A DNA stretch of 6,635 bases from Verrucomicrobia subdivision 6 bacterium BACL9 MAG-120507-bin52. GTDB lineage: Bacteria; Verrucomicrobiota; Verrucomicrobiia; Methylacidiphilales; Verrucolacustridaceae. Positions 1 to 6,547 of this stretch are shown here, piece by piece (position 1 is the first letter of the stretch; every line of letters begins with the position of its first letter). The stretch is from positions 1 through 6,635 of the forward strand of contig LIBO01000056.1 of assembly GCA_001438005.1 (NCBI GenBank). Reading direction: 5' to 3'. The notes beneath the pieces were generated by a model. That model was not told the DNA's origin. It saw nothing but the letters and a program-made list of their open reading frames with translations, and ran no database searches. Position numbers and translations under genes: made by a program.

Positions 1-214
1 GATCGAGGACGCGGGATTCGGGCACGAGAGCGCCGAGGGCGGAGAAGACGGCGGCGCGGACACGGTCTTGGGCGGGGCGGAGTCCGGGCAGGGGGGGAAC
101 GATCAGTTGACGGCTCCGATGGATACCAGCGGTAATACGGAGAAAGCCACCCCCTCGGCGAGAATGACATGGGGGCTTTTCTTCCCTATGACCTTTAGAT
201 GGCTTCTGTTTCAC
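1..214 (-). CDS. rsmD: 16S rRNA (guanine(966)-N(2))-methyltransferase RsmD, N-terminal part, cut by left edge
   Basis: The minus strand carries an open frame running off the left edge. From about position 142 down it reads LRITAG, then RQLIVPPLPGLRP, then QDRVRAAVFSALG, and ends at RVLD. This is the N-terminal pattern of RsmD: the R-I-x-x-G start, a short basic strand, RPTxDRVREALF, then the VLDLFAGSG SAM-binding motif, whose first residues sit at the edge. The family methylates N2 of G966 in 16S rRNA during small-subunit assembly, using S-adenosylmethionine. The catalytic NPPY motif would lie outside the window. The start is uncertain. No ATG, GTG or TTG occurs in frame near the conserved LRITAG. 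The only in-frame usual start before an upstream stop is GTG at 214-212, which gives a 24-residue basic extension and overlaps the divergent kinase gene by 16 bp. The nearby ATG at 170-168 is in another frame. Family assignment is fairly sure; the start is not. Confidence 0.85.
   Translation of the reverse strand, partial: MKQKPSKGHREEKPPCHSRRGGGFLRITAGIHRSRQLIVPPLPGLRPAQDRVRAAVFSALGALVPESRVLD
164..192 (+). promoter_or_regulatory. Possible sigma70-type promoter of the lipid kinase operon
   Basis: ATGACA at 164-169 matches the -35 consensus TTGACA at 5 of 6 positions. TATGAC at 187-192 matches the -10 consensus TATAAT at 4 of 6, but lacks the usually conserved final T. The spacer is 17 bp. 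Transcription would then begin at about 198-200, on the kinase ATG itself, which agrees with the lack of a Shine-Dalgarno sequence before that ATG. The site overlaps the N-terminal codons of rsmD on the other strand. Short motifs like these occur by chance, so this is only a suggestion. Confidence 0.3.
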
Positions 215-1071
215 CGAACAAGTTATGCATCATCTTGAACCCTGCCGCCAAGGGGGATCAGGCGAGAAAAACGCTGGATCGAATGGTGAAGTTGGTGCCA
301 GAGGCGAAAGTATATCTGACGGAGAGACCTGCCCATGGGGAAAAGTTGGCCAAAGAGGCGGTGGCCAAAGGATATCGAACCATTGTGGCGGCGGGCGGGG
401 ATGGAACGGTCAATGAGGTATTGAACGGATTGGATCCGGAGGTGTGCACGCTGGGGGTAATTCCGGTGGGGACCATGAATGTGCTGGCGTTGGAGTTGGG
501 AATTCCGCCCGATCTGGAGAAGGCCCTCGCGGTGATTCGTGCGGGAAAAAGAAAGAGGTTGGATCTGGGTTTAGCGAATCGGCGCAGGTTTATTCAGTTG
601 GCGGGGGTGGGGTTGGATGCGGAGACGGTGCGTCGAACGCATCCGGAAGCGAAAAAGGTGTTGGGGCCGTGGAGTTATCTTTTGACGGCGGCGCAACTGA
701 TGGCTTCACCTGCCCCGATCCTGAAGGTGAAAATTCCCGGGAAAAAAGAGATTCGAGGGGCGATGGTGCTGATTGGAAATGGAAGACATTATGGAGGGCC
801 ATTCCAATTTTTCCCCAGGGCGGAGATGGCGGACGGGAAGCTGGATGTTTGTATATTTCCGAAGTCGGGTCCGCTGGATCTTTTGTGGTATTTGCAGGCG
901 GTGTTATTGGGGGGGCCGAATTCGCTCCCCGAGGTGACCTACATGCAGGTGGCTGCGTTGCGGGTGGAGGCGGAGAAGGCGGTGGCGCTGGAGGTGGATG
1001 GGGAGTACACGGGCAAGACGCCGGTGGATTTTCAGATCGTACCGAAGGGGCTTGAGGTGATTATTCCGTGA
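199..1071 (+). CDS. Diacylglycerol kinase / LCB5-family lipid kinase
   Basis: A 290-residue protein of the DAGK catalytic family (DgkB, YegS, BmrU and sphingosine-kinase relatives), which transfers phosphate from ATP to a lipid hydroxyl at the cytoplasmic membrane face. The N-terminal nucleotide-binding half shows ILNPAAKGD (12-20), the glycine-rich GGDGTVNEVLNGL (66-78) and GVIPVGTMNVLALELGIP (86-103), the GTxN motif of the family. The C-terminal beta-sandwich half shows NGRHYGG (194-200), ADGKLDV (211-217) and EVDGE (265-269), the last two typical of acidic active-site and metal-binding segments. Length is usual for bacterial members (about 290-310). ATG 199 directly follows an in-frame TAG and is the first start; no Shine-Dalgarno is visible upstream. 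The stop overlaps the tgt start by 4 bp, so translation is probably coupled. The lipid substrate cannot be told from sequence: diacylglycerol recycling is likely, but another lipid is possible. No export signal or membrane helix is evident. Confidence 0.93.
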   Translation: MASVSPNKLCIILNPAAKGDQARKTLDRMVKLVPEAKVYLTERPAHGEKLAKEAVAKGYRTIVAAGGDGTVNEVLNGLDPEVCTLGVIPVGTMNVLALELGIPPDLEKALAVIRAGKRKRLDLGLANRRRFIQLAGVGLDAETVRRTHPEAKKVLGPWSYLLTAAQLMASPAPILKVKIPGKKEIRGAMVLIGNGRHYGGPFQFFPRAEMADGKLDVCIFPKSGPLDLLWYLQAVLLGGPNSLPEVTYMQVAALRVEAEKAVALEVDGEYTGKTPVDFQIVPKGLEVIIP

Positions 1072-2225
1072 AGAGCGCGGGGGAGGTTTTTCGTTTAGAA
1101 AAGAGTGACGGGGCGGCGAGGGCGGGGGTGGTGCAGACGGCGCACGGGGATTTTCAGACTCCTGTTTTTATGCCGGTGGGAACGCAAGCATCGGTCAAGG
1201 GGGTGAGTCCGGATGAACTGACGGAAATGGGGGCAAAAATTATTTTAGGAAACACCTATCATCTGGTGGTGCGGCCTGGGCTGGAGGTGATGGGGCAGAT
1301 GGGTGGGTTGCATAAGTTTATGCGTTGGGACGGGCCGATTTTGACCGATAGCGGGGGATTTCAGGTTTTTAGTTTAGCCAAAATTCGGGAGGTGAAGGAG
1401 GAGGGGGTTTGGTTTTCGAGTCATGTGGATGGGAAAAAGCTATTTTTAGGGCCCAAAGAGGCGGTGCGGGCGCAGGTGGCGCTGGGTTCGGATATTATGA
1501 TGGCTTTCGATGAGTGCCCGCCTTGGCCGTGCTCGCGGGAGGTTTTAGAGAAGAGTTTGGAGCGGACCCTGCGTTGGGCCAAGATTTGCCGTGAGGAGCA
1601 AGGAGTCAGTGGAACAAAGAATCTGCTTTTCGGCATTGTGCAGGGTGGGGATCAGGCGGATTTGCGACAGAAAAGTTGTGAGGGGCTGTTACATATTGGT
1701 TTTGATGGGTACGCGGTGGGTGGGGTGAGTGTGGGGGAGCCCGAGCGGGAGATGATGAGGGCGATCGATGCCAGCATGCCCTTTTTGCCGATGGACCGGC
1801 CGCGGTATGTGATGGGGTTAGGGCACCCCGATCAGATGGTGAGGATGATTGGGAAAGGAGTGGATATGTTTGATTGCGTACTGCCGACACGGGTGGCGCG
1901 GAACGGGACGGCTTGTACGGTCACTGGGCCAACGTCGGTGCGAAAGGCGAATTGGACCCGCGATGAGGGTCCGATCGTGAAGGATTGCGGCTGTTATACT
2001 TGTCTGCGCTTCAGTCGTGCCTATATCCAACATTTGATCAAGGCGGAAGAACTGCTGGGATTGCGATTGATTTCCCTGCATAACCTATACTTCAATCTTG
2101 AAACACTCCGACAAGCTCGGAGGGCGATCCTGGAGGATCGCTGGCAAAGTTGGTCCCGCGATTTCTTGGAGCGGTACCAGCGAGGCGGTAGTTCCAAGGA
2201 GGAGGAAGATAGTCATGATGTTTGA
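1068..2225 (+). CDS. tgt: tRNA-guanine(34) transglycosylase (queuosine synthesis)
   Basis: A full-length (385-residue) bacterial TGT. It exchanges guanine-34 in the anticodon of Asp, Asn, His and Tyr tRNAs for preQ1, the committed insertion step of queuosine synthesis. Key residues are all present: LTDSGGFQVFSL (92-103) with general acid/base D94; MAFDECP (145-151) with base-binding D148; VQGG (191-194); YAVGGVSVGE (215-224); and VDMFDCVLPTR (265-275), where D269 aligns with the nucleophile D280 of the Zymomonas mobilis enzyme. The zinc site is C307, C309, C312 and H338, with the same spacing as in Zymomonas (318, 320, 323, 349). The GTG start at 1068 overlaps the kinase stop by 4 bp and has GAGGTGA at 1054-1060, 7 nt upstream. 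The last residues (SSKEEEDSHDV) form an acidic tail whose codons also supply the yajC ribosome-binding site. No queA or other queuosine gene is in the window. Confidence 0.98.
   Translation: MKSAGEVFRLEKSDGAARAGVVQTAHGDFQTPVFMPVGTQASVKGVSPDELTEMGAKIILGNTYHLVVRPGLEVMGQMGGLHKFMRWDGPILTDSGGFQVFSLAKIREVKEEGVWFSSHVDGKKLFLGPKEAVRAQVALGSDIMMAFDECPPWPCSREVLEKSLERTLRWAKICREEQGVSGTKNLLFGIVQGGDQADLRQKSCEGLLHIGFDGYAVGGVSVGEPEREMMRAIDASMPFLPMDRPRYVMGLGHPDQMVRMIGKGVDMFDCVLPTRVARNGTACTVTGPTSVRKANWTRDEGPIVKDCGCYTCLRFSRAYIQHLIKAEELLGLRLISLHNLYFNLETLRQARRAILEDRWQSWSRDFLERYQRGGSSKEEEDSHDV
2196..2205 (+). promoter_or_regulatory. Strong Shine-Dalgarno of yajC inside the tgt 3' end
   Basis: The purine run AAGGAGGAGG ends 9 nt before ATG 2215. 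It is by far the best ribosome-binding site in the window and decides the yajC start in favour of 2215 over the more upstream in-frame ATG at 2098. It lies within tgt codons for S-K-E-E-E. Confidence 0.85.
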
Positions 2226-2568
2226 TTGTAGTTGGCTTGAGCAAATCCCCTTACTGATGGCACCCCCGGCGGCGGATGGAAGTGCGCCCCCCGCCTGGGT
2301 TCAGATTCTTCCCTTAGGCATTCTCTTTGTTCTGATGTATTTCGTTTTATTGCGTCCGCAGATGAAACGACAGAAGGAGGCGGAAAAGCTCATTCAGTCG
2401 GTCAAGACGGGGGATCGGGTTTTGGCGGCGGGCGGGATCTATGGAACCGTGGCGAATCTTAAAGATGGGATCGTCATACTGAAGGTGGCGGACAATGTGA
2501 AAGTTGAGGTTTTGCGTTCCAGCATCACCTCCGTTGAAAAAGCGGCCGAAGAAAAAACCGCCAGCTAG
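2215..2568 (+). CDS. yajC: Sec translocon accessory subunit YajC
   Basis: A 117-residue single-pass membrane protein that associates with SecD and SecF (and in E. coli with YidC) beside SecYEG. The short N-terminal segment is rich in Ala and Pro. It is followed by a membrane helix at about 29-47 (WVQILPLGILFVLMYFVLL), then the family hallmark RPQMKRQKE (48-56) and the cytoplasmic domain with GDRVLAAGGIYGTV (66-79), the conserved GDxVxTxGGIxGxV pattern. The lysine-rich tail ends at TAS. The ATG at 2215 is chosen because AAGGAGGAGG sits 9 nt upstream and the family is about 100-120 residues long. ATG 2218 is an adjacent alternative, and an in-frame ATG at 2098 would only add residues encoded within tgt. 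It overlaps the tgt stop by 11 bp and ends 12 bp before secDF, the classical tgt-yajC-secD order. Confidence 0.96.
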   Translation: MMFDCSWLEQIPLLMAPPAADGSAPPAWVQILPLGILFVLMYFVLLRPQMKRQKEAEKLIQSVKTGDRVLAAGGIYGTVANLKDGIVILKVADNVKVEVLRSSITSVEKAAEEKTAS

Positions 2569-2580
2569 GCGCGACCTTTT

Positions 2581-4857
2581 ATGATCGGCATTCAGTTTGG
2601 TTTAAGCCTGGTTTTCTTTGTCCTTTTTATTGGATATTTTCTGACAACGGAAACCCGCAAGCGAATGCGCTTGAGCGTTCTGCTGACCCTGACTTTGACG
2701 GGGCTTTGTCTCTCCTCCCTTTTCATGAAAGATGAGGCGGGGGCTTGGAAGGTTAAAATTAAGCCGGGGCTGGATCTGAGGGGTGGAACGCAGTTCCTGT
2801 TGGAATTGGCCGGAAATACGAGTCGGGCGACATTGGATCAGGCGGTGGAGGTAATTCGGAAACGGGTGGATTCGGTGGGGGTGGCGGAGCCGGTTATCCA
2901 ACCGGTGGGTGAAAATCGGATCATTGTCCAGATTCCTGGGGTGAGCGAGGAGGATAAGGCGTCGTACCGAAGGCAGTTGGAGCGGGTGGCGAAATTGGAG
3001 TTCACCTTGGTGCATGAGAGAAGTGATGAGCTGGTGGCTAGTGCCAAGGATAAGAGCCCCAAGGTTCCGATTGATGGCCAACTGTTGAAGTTGCGGGATC
3101 GGCAGGCGAATGGCACGGTGATCGAGACTCCGATTGTGGTGAAACGAAGGACGGAGATTTCGGGTAAAAGTGTGGCGAATGCTTTCCGAAGTGTGGATCA
3201 GTTGGGGCGGGCGGTGGTCATCATCGAGTTTAATCCGGATGGGCGTCAAAAATTCGGGCAGTTGACGGAGCAAAATATCGGGCGACGGTTGGCGGTGATT
3301 TTGGATGGGGAGGTGTACTCGGCGCCGGTCATTCGGAGCGCGATTTACGGGAGTTGCGAGATTTCGGGGGGGAACATGTCCTCGGTGGAGGCGGAGGAGT
3401 TGGCCAGTGTTTTAAAAAATCCGCTGGAGAGTCCGGTGGCGATTATCGACGAGCGGGGGGTTGACCCCAGTTTGGGAGCAAGCTCGGTGCGAAGTGGTTT
3501 TCAAGCAGGCTGGGTCAGTTTGGTGGCGGTGGGTCTTTTTGTCCTCTTGTACTACCGGTGGCTGGGTTTGGTTTCGATCTTTAGCCTGATGTTAAATATT
3601 TTAATTCTTCTGGGCTTGTTGGCGCAGTTTGGCTTTACGTTAACTCTGCCCGGTTTGGCCGGACTGATCCTCACCATCGGAATCGGGGTGGATGCAAACG
3701 TGCTCGTTTTTGAGCGGATTCGAGAAGAGTTATCGCATCACCGCACAGCCTTGGAGGGGGTGAGTTCTGGTTTTCAGCGGGCATTCAGTTCGATTTTGGA
3801 TGCGAACGTGACCACAGTGATGGCGGCGGCGATCCTCTTTTGGCAGGGATCGGGTCCGGTGCAAGGCTTTGCGACCGTTCTCTGTCTGGGAATTTTTTCG
3901 AGCATGTTTGCCGCTTTGATTATTAGTCGCACAGGGGCGGAGTGGTTAGCGGAATTGGGCGGGAAGAGCTCGTTACGGATGATGCGGCTGTTTGAGAACT
4001 CTAACATCAATTTCCTAGCCATGCGGAAGCCGGCTTTCATCCTTTCCGGCCTGTTGCTGCTCGCGGGCGTATTTACGGTGGCGGTAAAAGGGGAGCGGGT
4101 GTTGGGGGTTGATTTTACGGGCGGCGACTTGGTGACGTTCCGTTTTACGGAGAAGGTGGACGACGGAAAAGTGCGAGCGGCTCTCGGAGATCAAGCGGAG
4201 ACGGTGCAGTACCAACGAAGTCCGGTAGGTGGTCAAGAGGTGCTTTCCCTGCGGACAGCTTTTGGTTCAGGGGAGAAAGCGGGCGAAACGTTAGCGAAAG
4301 AGTTTCCGCAGGCGCAGTTCCGGCAAGTCCAGTTGGATAAAGTGGCTGGGGTGGTGGGAGGTGAGTTAAAGCAAAAAGCGCTGATTGCCTTGATTCTAGG
4401 GATGGTGGCGATCTTTTTTTACACCATGTGGAGGTTTGAAACTTCTTTTGCCATTGGAGCCATCGTGGCGCTGTTGCACGACGTCCTGATCAGCTTGGGG
4501 CTCTTTGCTTTGTTGGGACGAGAGCTCTCCTTGCCAATGGTCGGGGCAATTCTGGCGGTGGCGGGTTACTCGATCAACGATACGATTGTGATCTTTGATC
4601 GAATCCGTGAATTCTTTCGAGGGGGCACGGGAGGAGATCGGGTTGGGGTGATGAATGCGGCCATTAATCAAACATTGAGCCGGACTCTACTGACCTCAGG
4701 GACCACCTTCCTCGCGGTGCTGATCCTCTTTTTGTTGGGGGGGAGAGTGATTAATGACTTCTCCCTTATCCTTTTGATTGGAATTGTGGTGGGCACGTAC
4801 AGTTCGATCTTTATCGCCAGTCCCATCGTGCTGCTGTTTGGCAAGAAGCGGTTTTAG
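2581..4857 (+). CDS. secDF: Fused protein translocase subunit SecD-SecF
   Basis: A 758-residue fusion of SecD and SecF, the proton-driven membrane complex that helps pull secreted proteins out of SecYEG on the periplasmic side. SecD half (about 1-460): GLDLRGGTQF (63-72), the large periplasmic P1 region to about 300, then five helices (about 306-326, 331-349, 355-377, 402-421, 430-450) with GIGVDANVLVFERIREE (367-383). D371 is the proton-pathway aspartate corresponding to D340 of Thermus SecDF. SecF half (about 478-758): helix 484-502, VDFTGG (510-515), periplasmic domain, then five helices (about 600-617, 622-642, 651-673, 700-720, 728-752) with GYSINDTIVIFDRIREF (662-678), where D667 is the SecF aspartate. 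An additional hydrophobic helix at 4-22 precedes the usual first helix (32-49), giving 13 predicted helices. The start has no evident Shine-Dalgarno and lies 12 nt after the yajC stop, suggesting coupled translation. ATG 2665 (M29) is an alternative that would remove the extra helix. Confidence 0.97.
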   Translation: MIGIQFGLSLVFFVLFIGYFLTTETRKRMRLSVLLTLTLTGLCLSSLFMKDEAGAWKVKIKPGLDLRGGTQFLLELAGNTSRATLDQAVEVIRKRVDSVGVAEPVIQPVGENRIIVQIPGVSEEDKASYRRQLERVAKLEFTLVHERSDELVASAKDKSPKVPIDGQLLKLRDRQANGTVIETPIVVKRRTEISGKSVANAFRSVDQLGRAVVIIEFNPDGRQKFGQLTEQNIGRRLAVILDGEVYSAPVIRSAIYGSCEISGGNMSSVEAEELASVLKNPLESPVAIIDERGVDPSLGASSVRSGFQAGWVSLVAVGLFVLLYYRWLGLVSIFSLMLNILILLGLLAQFGFTLTLPGLAGLILTIGIGVDANVLVFERIREELSHHRTALEGVSSGFQRAFSSILDANVTTVMAAAILFWQGSGPVQGFATVLCLGIFSSMFAALIISRTGAEWLAELGGKSSLRMMRLFENSNINFLAMRKPAFILSGLLLLAGVFTVAVKGERVLGVDFTGGDLVTFRFTEKVDDGKVRAALGDQAETVQYQRSPVGGQEVLSLRTAFGSGEKAGETLAKEFPQAQFRQVQLDKVAGVVGGELKQKALIALILGMVAIFFYTMWRFETSFAIGAIVALLHDVLISLGLFALLGRELSLPMVGAILAVAGYSINDTIVIFDRIREFFRGGTGGDRVGVMNAAINQTLSRTLLTSGTTFLAVLILFLLGGRVINDFSLILLIGIVVGTYSSIFIASPIVLLFGKKRF

Positions 4858-4869
4858 GCAGACTTGCTA

Positions 4870-4886
4870 ACGGTCGGATAGACCGT
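4870..4886 (+). repeat. Short perfect inverted repeat between secDF and recJ
   Basis: ACGGTC (4870-4875) and GACCGT (4881-4886) are exact reverse complements separated by the 5-nt loop GGATA. The repeat fills nearly half of the 40-bp gap. In RNA it would form a 6-bp hairpin ending 11 nt before the recJ ATG. No T-run follows, so it does not look like an intrinsic terminator. It may be an mRNA processing or translation-control element, a protein-binding site, or chance. Confidence 0.5.
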
Positions 4887-4897
4887 ATTGCAAAAGG

Positions 4898-6547
4898 ATG
4901 CGCTGGACTGATTCTCAATTTGTTTTACCTCCCGAATGCGGTGGCGAGGAGTTGCTGCAGCGTTTTTTAGCGCACCGAGGTTTTTCGGAAGCTTCTTCGC
5001 AGGAAAACTTCTTACGGCCTCGTCTGGCTAGTTTACAACCGCCGGAAGATCTCTCTGGAATGAAGGATGGGGTGGAGTTCTTGACCGAGGCGATTGAAGG
5101 GAAAAAAAGGATTTTGATTTTTTCCGACTATGACGTGGACGGAATTGTTAGCGCAACGATCATGAAGCTGTTTCTCATCGCGCAAGGTTGTCCGGAGGTG
5201 AGAACGTTTCTCCCGGATCGGCAACAGGAGGGATATGGTTTGACTCTGGCGGCGTTAGACCGAGCGCTGAGCCAAGGCCAGAAGCCGGATGTTTTCATCG
5301 CACTGGACTGCGGAACCAACAGCGTGGCGGAAGTGGCCAAGCTGAAGGAGGCGGGGATCCGAGTTCTGATTGTGGATCATCATCAACTGAGTCACCCGCA
5401 ACCGGCGGCGGACGCGCTGGTGAATCCCCAAAAGGGCTCTTTGGGCCACCATTTCTGCACCGGAGGCTTGGTTTTCAAATTATGTCATGCCTATCAGCGG
5501 TCGAAGGGTGGGCGGGAAAGGTTTGATATCCGCGAAGTGCTGGATCTGGTGGCATTAGCCACGGTGGCAGACCTGGTGCCGTTGCTGGAGGATAACCGAA
5601 TCTTCGTTCGGGAGGGTTTAAAGCGTTTGGCGACTACCTCTCACTTAGGTTTGAGGAGGTTGATGGAAGTGAGTGGAGTGGGCCGGAGAATTCCCACCTC
5701 CTTTACCTTGGGTTTTCAATTGGGCCCTCGCATTAATGCGGGAGGGAGAGTGGGGGACGCGAACTCTGGTTTGGAGCTGCTCTTAAGCCAGAATCCGACC
5801 GAGACATCCCGCTTGGCGCGGGAGTTAGATTTGCAGAATCGCAAAAGGCAGGAGTTGGAGGCCATCGCGTTGGGTGAGGCGGAGGAGCTGGTGGGGAGTT
5901 CGCCGAAAGATTTGGGTTTGGTGGTGGCGAGTGATCGTTGGCATTCCGGGGTGGTGGGAATCGTGGCGGCGCGGTTAGCCCGAAAACATTATCGGCCGTG
6001 TTTTGTTATCGCCCTCAACTCGGGGGGGGAGGGGAAAGGCAGTGGGCGAGGGTTGCCGGGGCTTTCCTTAATGGATGCGCTACGGGCTTGTGCGCCTTGT
6101 TTGCGAGGATTTGGGGGGCACGATGCGGCGGCGGGGATAGTGATTGAGGCGGGACGAGTGGCCGAATTTCAAAAACTTCTCCAGGAGTGGCTGCGGGCCT
6201 TTGTGAAGCCAGAGGTATTCGAGAAGACTTTACCCATCGATATCTCCCTAAGTCCGAATCACCTTACCCCAGAAATGGCCAAAGCTTTGGCGGAACTAGC
6301 CCCCTTTGGTAAAGGAAACCCCGAACCGACGTTGCGATTGGATCAGGTGGAGTTTGTCGGGCAGCCGAAAATCTTTGCCGAACGACATTTAAAATTTCGA
6401 GCGGTGGCGGGTGGGAAAAAGTTTGAGGTAGTCGGGTTTGATTTTGCGAGGAGAGTCCCCGATCGGGCTGGCTTCAGCCTGGCGGGCTCGTGGGAGTGGG
6501 ATGAATATACGGATGGACCCCGGTGGCGAATGACGGCTTGGCAGTAG
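4898..6547 (+). CDS. recJ: Single-stranded-DNA-specific 5'-3' exonuclease RecJ
   Basis: A 549-residue DHH-superfamily nuclease that degrades single-stranded DNA 5' to 3' in RecF-pathway recombination, mismatch repair and base-excision repair, acting in the cytoplasm with divalent metal. DHH domain: FSDYDVDGIVSA (75-86; D77, D79, D81), IALDCGTNS (134-142; D137), VDHHQL (159-164), ATVADLVPL (221-229; D225), and GPRINAGGRVGDANSGLELL (276-295), the family GPRLNAAGRxGDA segment. DHHA1 domain: DRWHSGVVGIVAARL (346-360), GSGRG (381-385) and GFGGHDAAAG (404-413), the equivalent of GGHxxAAG. The C-terminal OB-fold region carries APFGKGNPEP (468-477). All metal-binding residues are present, so the enzyme should be active. 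Length is slightly below common RecJ (about 560-580). ATG 4898 is the first ATG after an in-frame TAA at 4868 and gives the expected N-terminus; the only purine-rich stretch, AAAAGG, directly abuts it. Confidence 0.97.
   Translation: MRWTDSQFVLPPECGGEELLQRFLAHRGFSEASSQENFLRPRLASLQPPEDLSGMKDGVEFLTEAIEGKKRILIFSDYDVDGIVSATIMKLFLIAQGCPEVRTFLPDRQQEGYGLTLAALDRALSQGQKPDVFIALDCGTNSVAEVAKLKEAGIRVLIVDHHQLSHPQPAADALVNPQKGSLGHHFCTGGLVFKLCHAYQRSKGGRERFDIREVLDLVALATVADLVPLLEDNRIFVREGLKRLATTSHLGLRRLMEVSGVGRRIPTSFTLGFQLGPRINAGGRVGDANSGLELLLSQNPTETSRLARELDLQNRKRQELEAIALGEAEELVGSSPKDLGLVVASDRWHSGVVGIVAARLARKHYRPCFVIALNSGGEGKGSGRGLPGLSLMDALRACAPCLRGFGGHDAAAGIVIEAGRVAEFQKLLQEWLRAFVKPEVFEKTLPIDISLSPNHLTPEMAKALAELAPFGKGNPEPTLRLDQVEFVGQPKIFAERHLKFRAVAGGKKFEVVGFDFARRVPDRAGFSLAGSWEWDEYTDGPRWRMTAWQ

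Noticed and set aside
91..97. Run of seven G as a possible frameshift site or sequencing error in rsmD
   Set aside because: The RsmD frame continues correctly through it (V-P-P-L-P-G), so no shift is needed.
107..138. Promoter with TTGACG at 107-112 and TAATAC at 133-138
   Set aside because: The spacer is 20 bp and the -10 matches only 3 of 6 positions; the bases are also conserved rsmD codons on the other strand. The 164-192 pair fits better.
444..1055. A 203-codon plus-strand frame inside the lipid kinase gene
   Set aside because: Glycine-rich, low-complexity translation caused by G-rich codons; the kinase frame carries the conserved motifs over the same bases.
2098..2214. Upstream in-frame ATG that would lengthen YajC by 39 residues
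   Set aside because: The extension is encoded inside tgt, has no YajC similarity and lacks a ribosome-binding site, whereas ATG 2215 has an excellent one.
2602..3273. A 223-codon open frame on the minus strand within secDF
   Set aside because: It lies wholly antisense to conserved SecD motifs and its translation is rich in Arg, His, Pro and Gln, as expected for the complement of G-biased codons. No family resemblance.
4870..4886. Intrinsic terminator after secDF
   Set aside because: The stem is only 6 bp and is followed by ATTGCAAAAGG, with no T-run.
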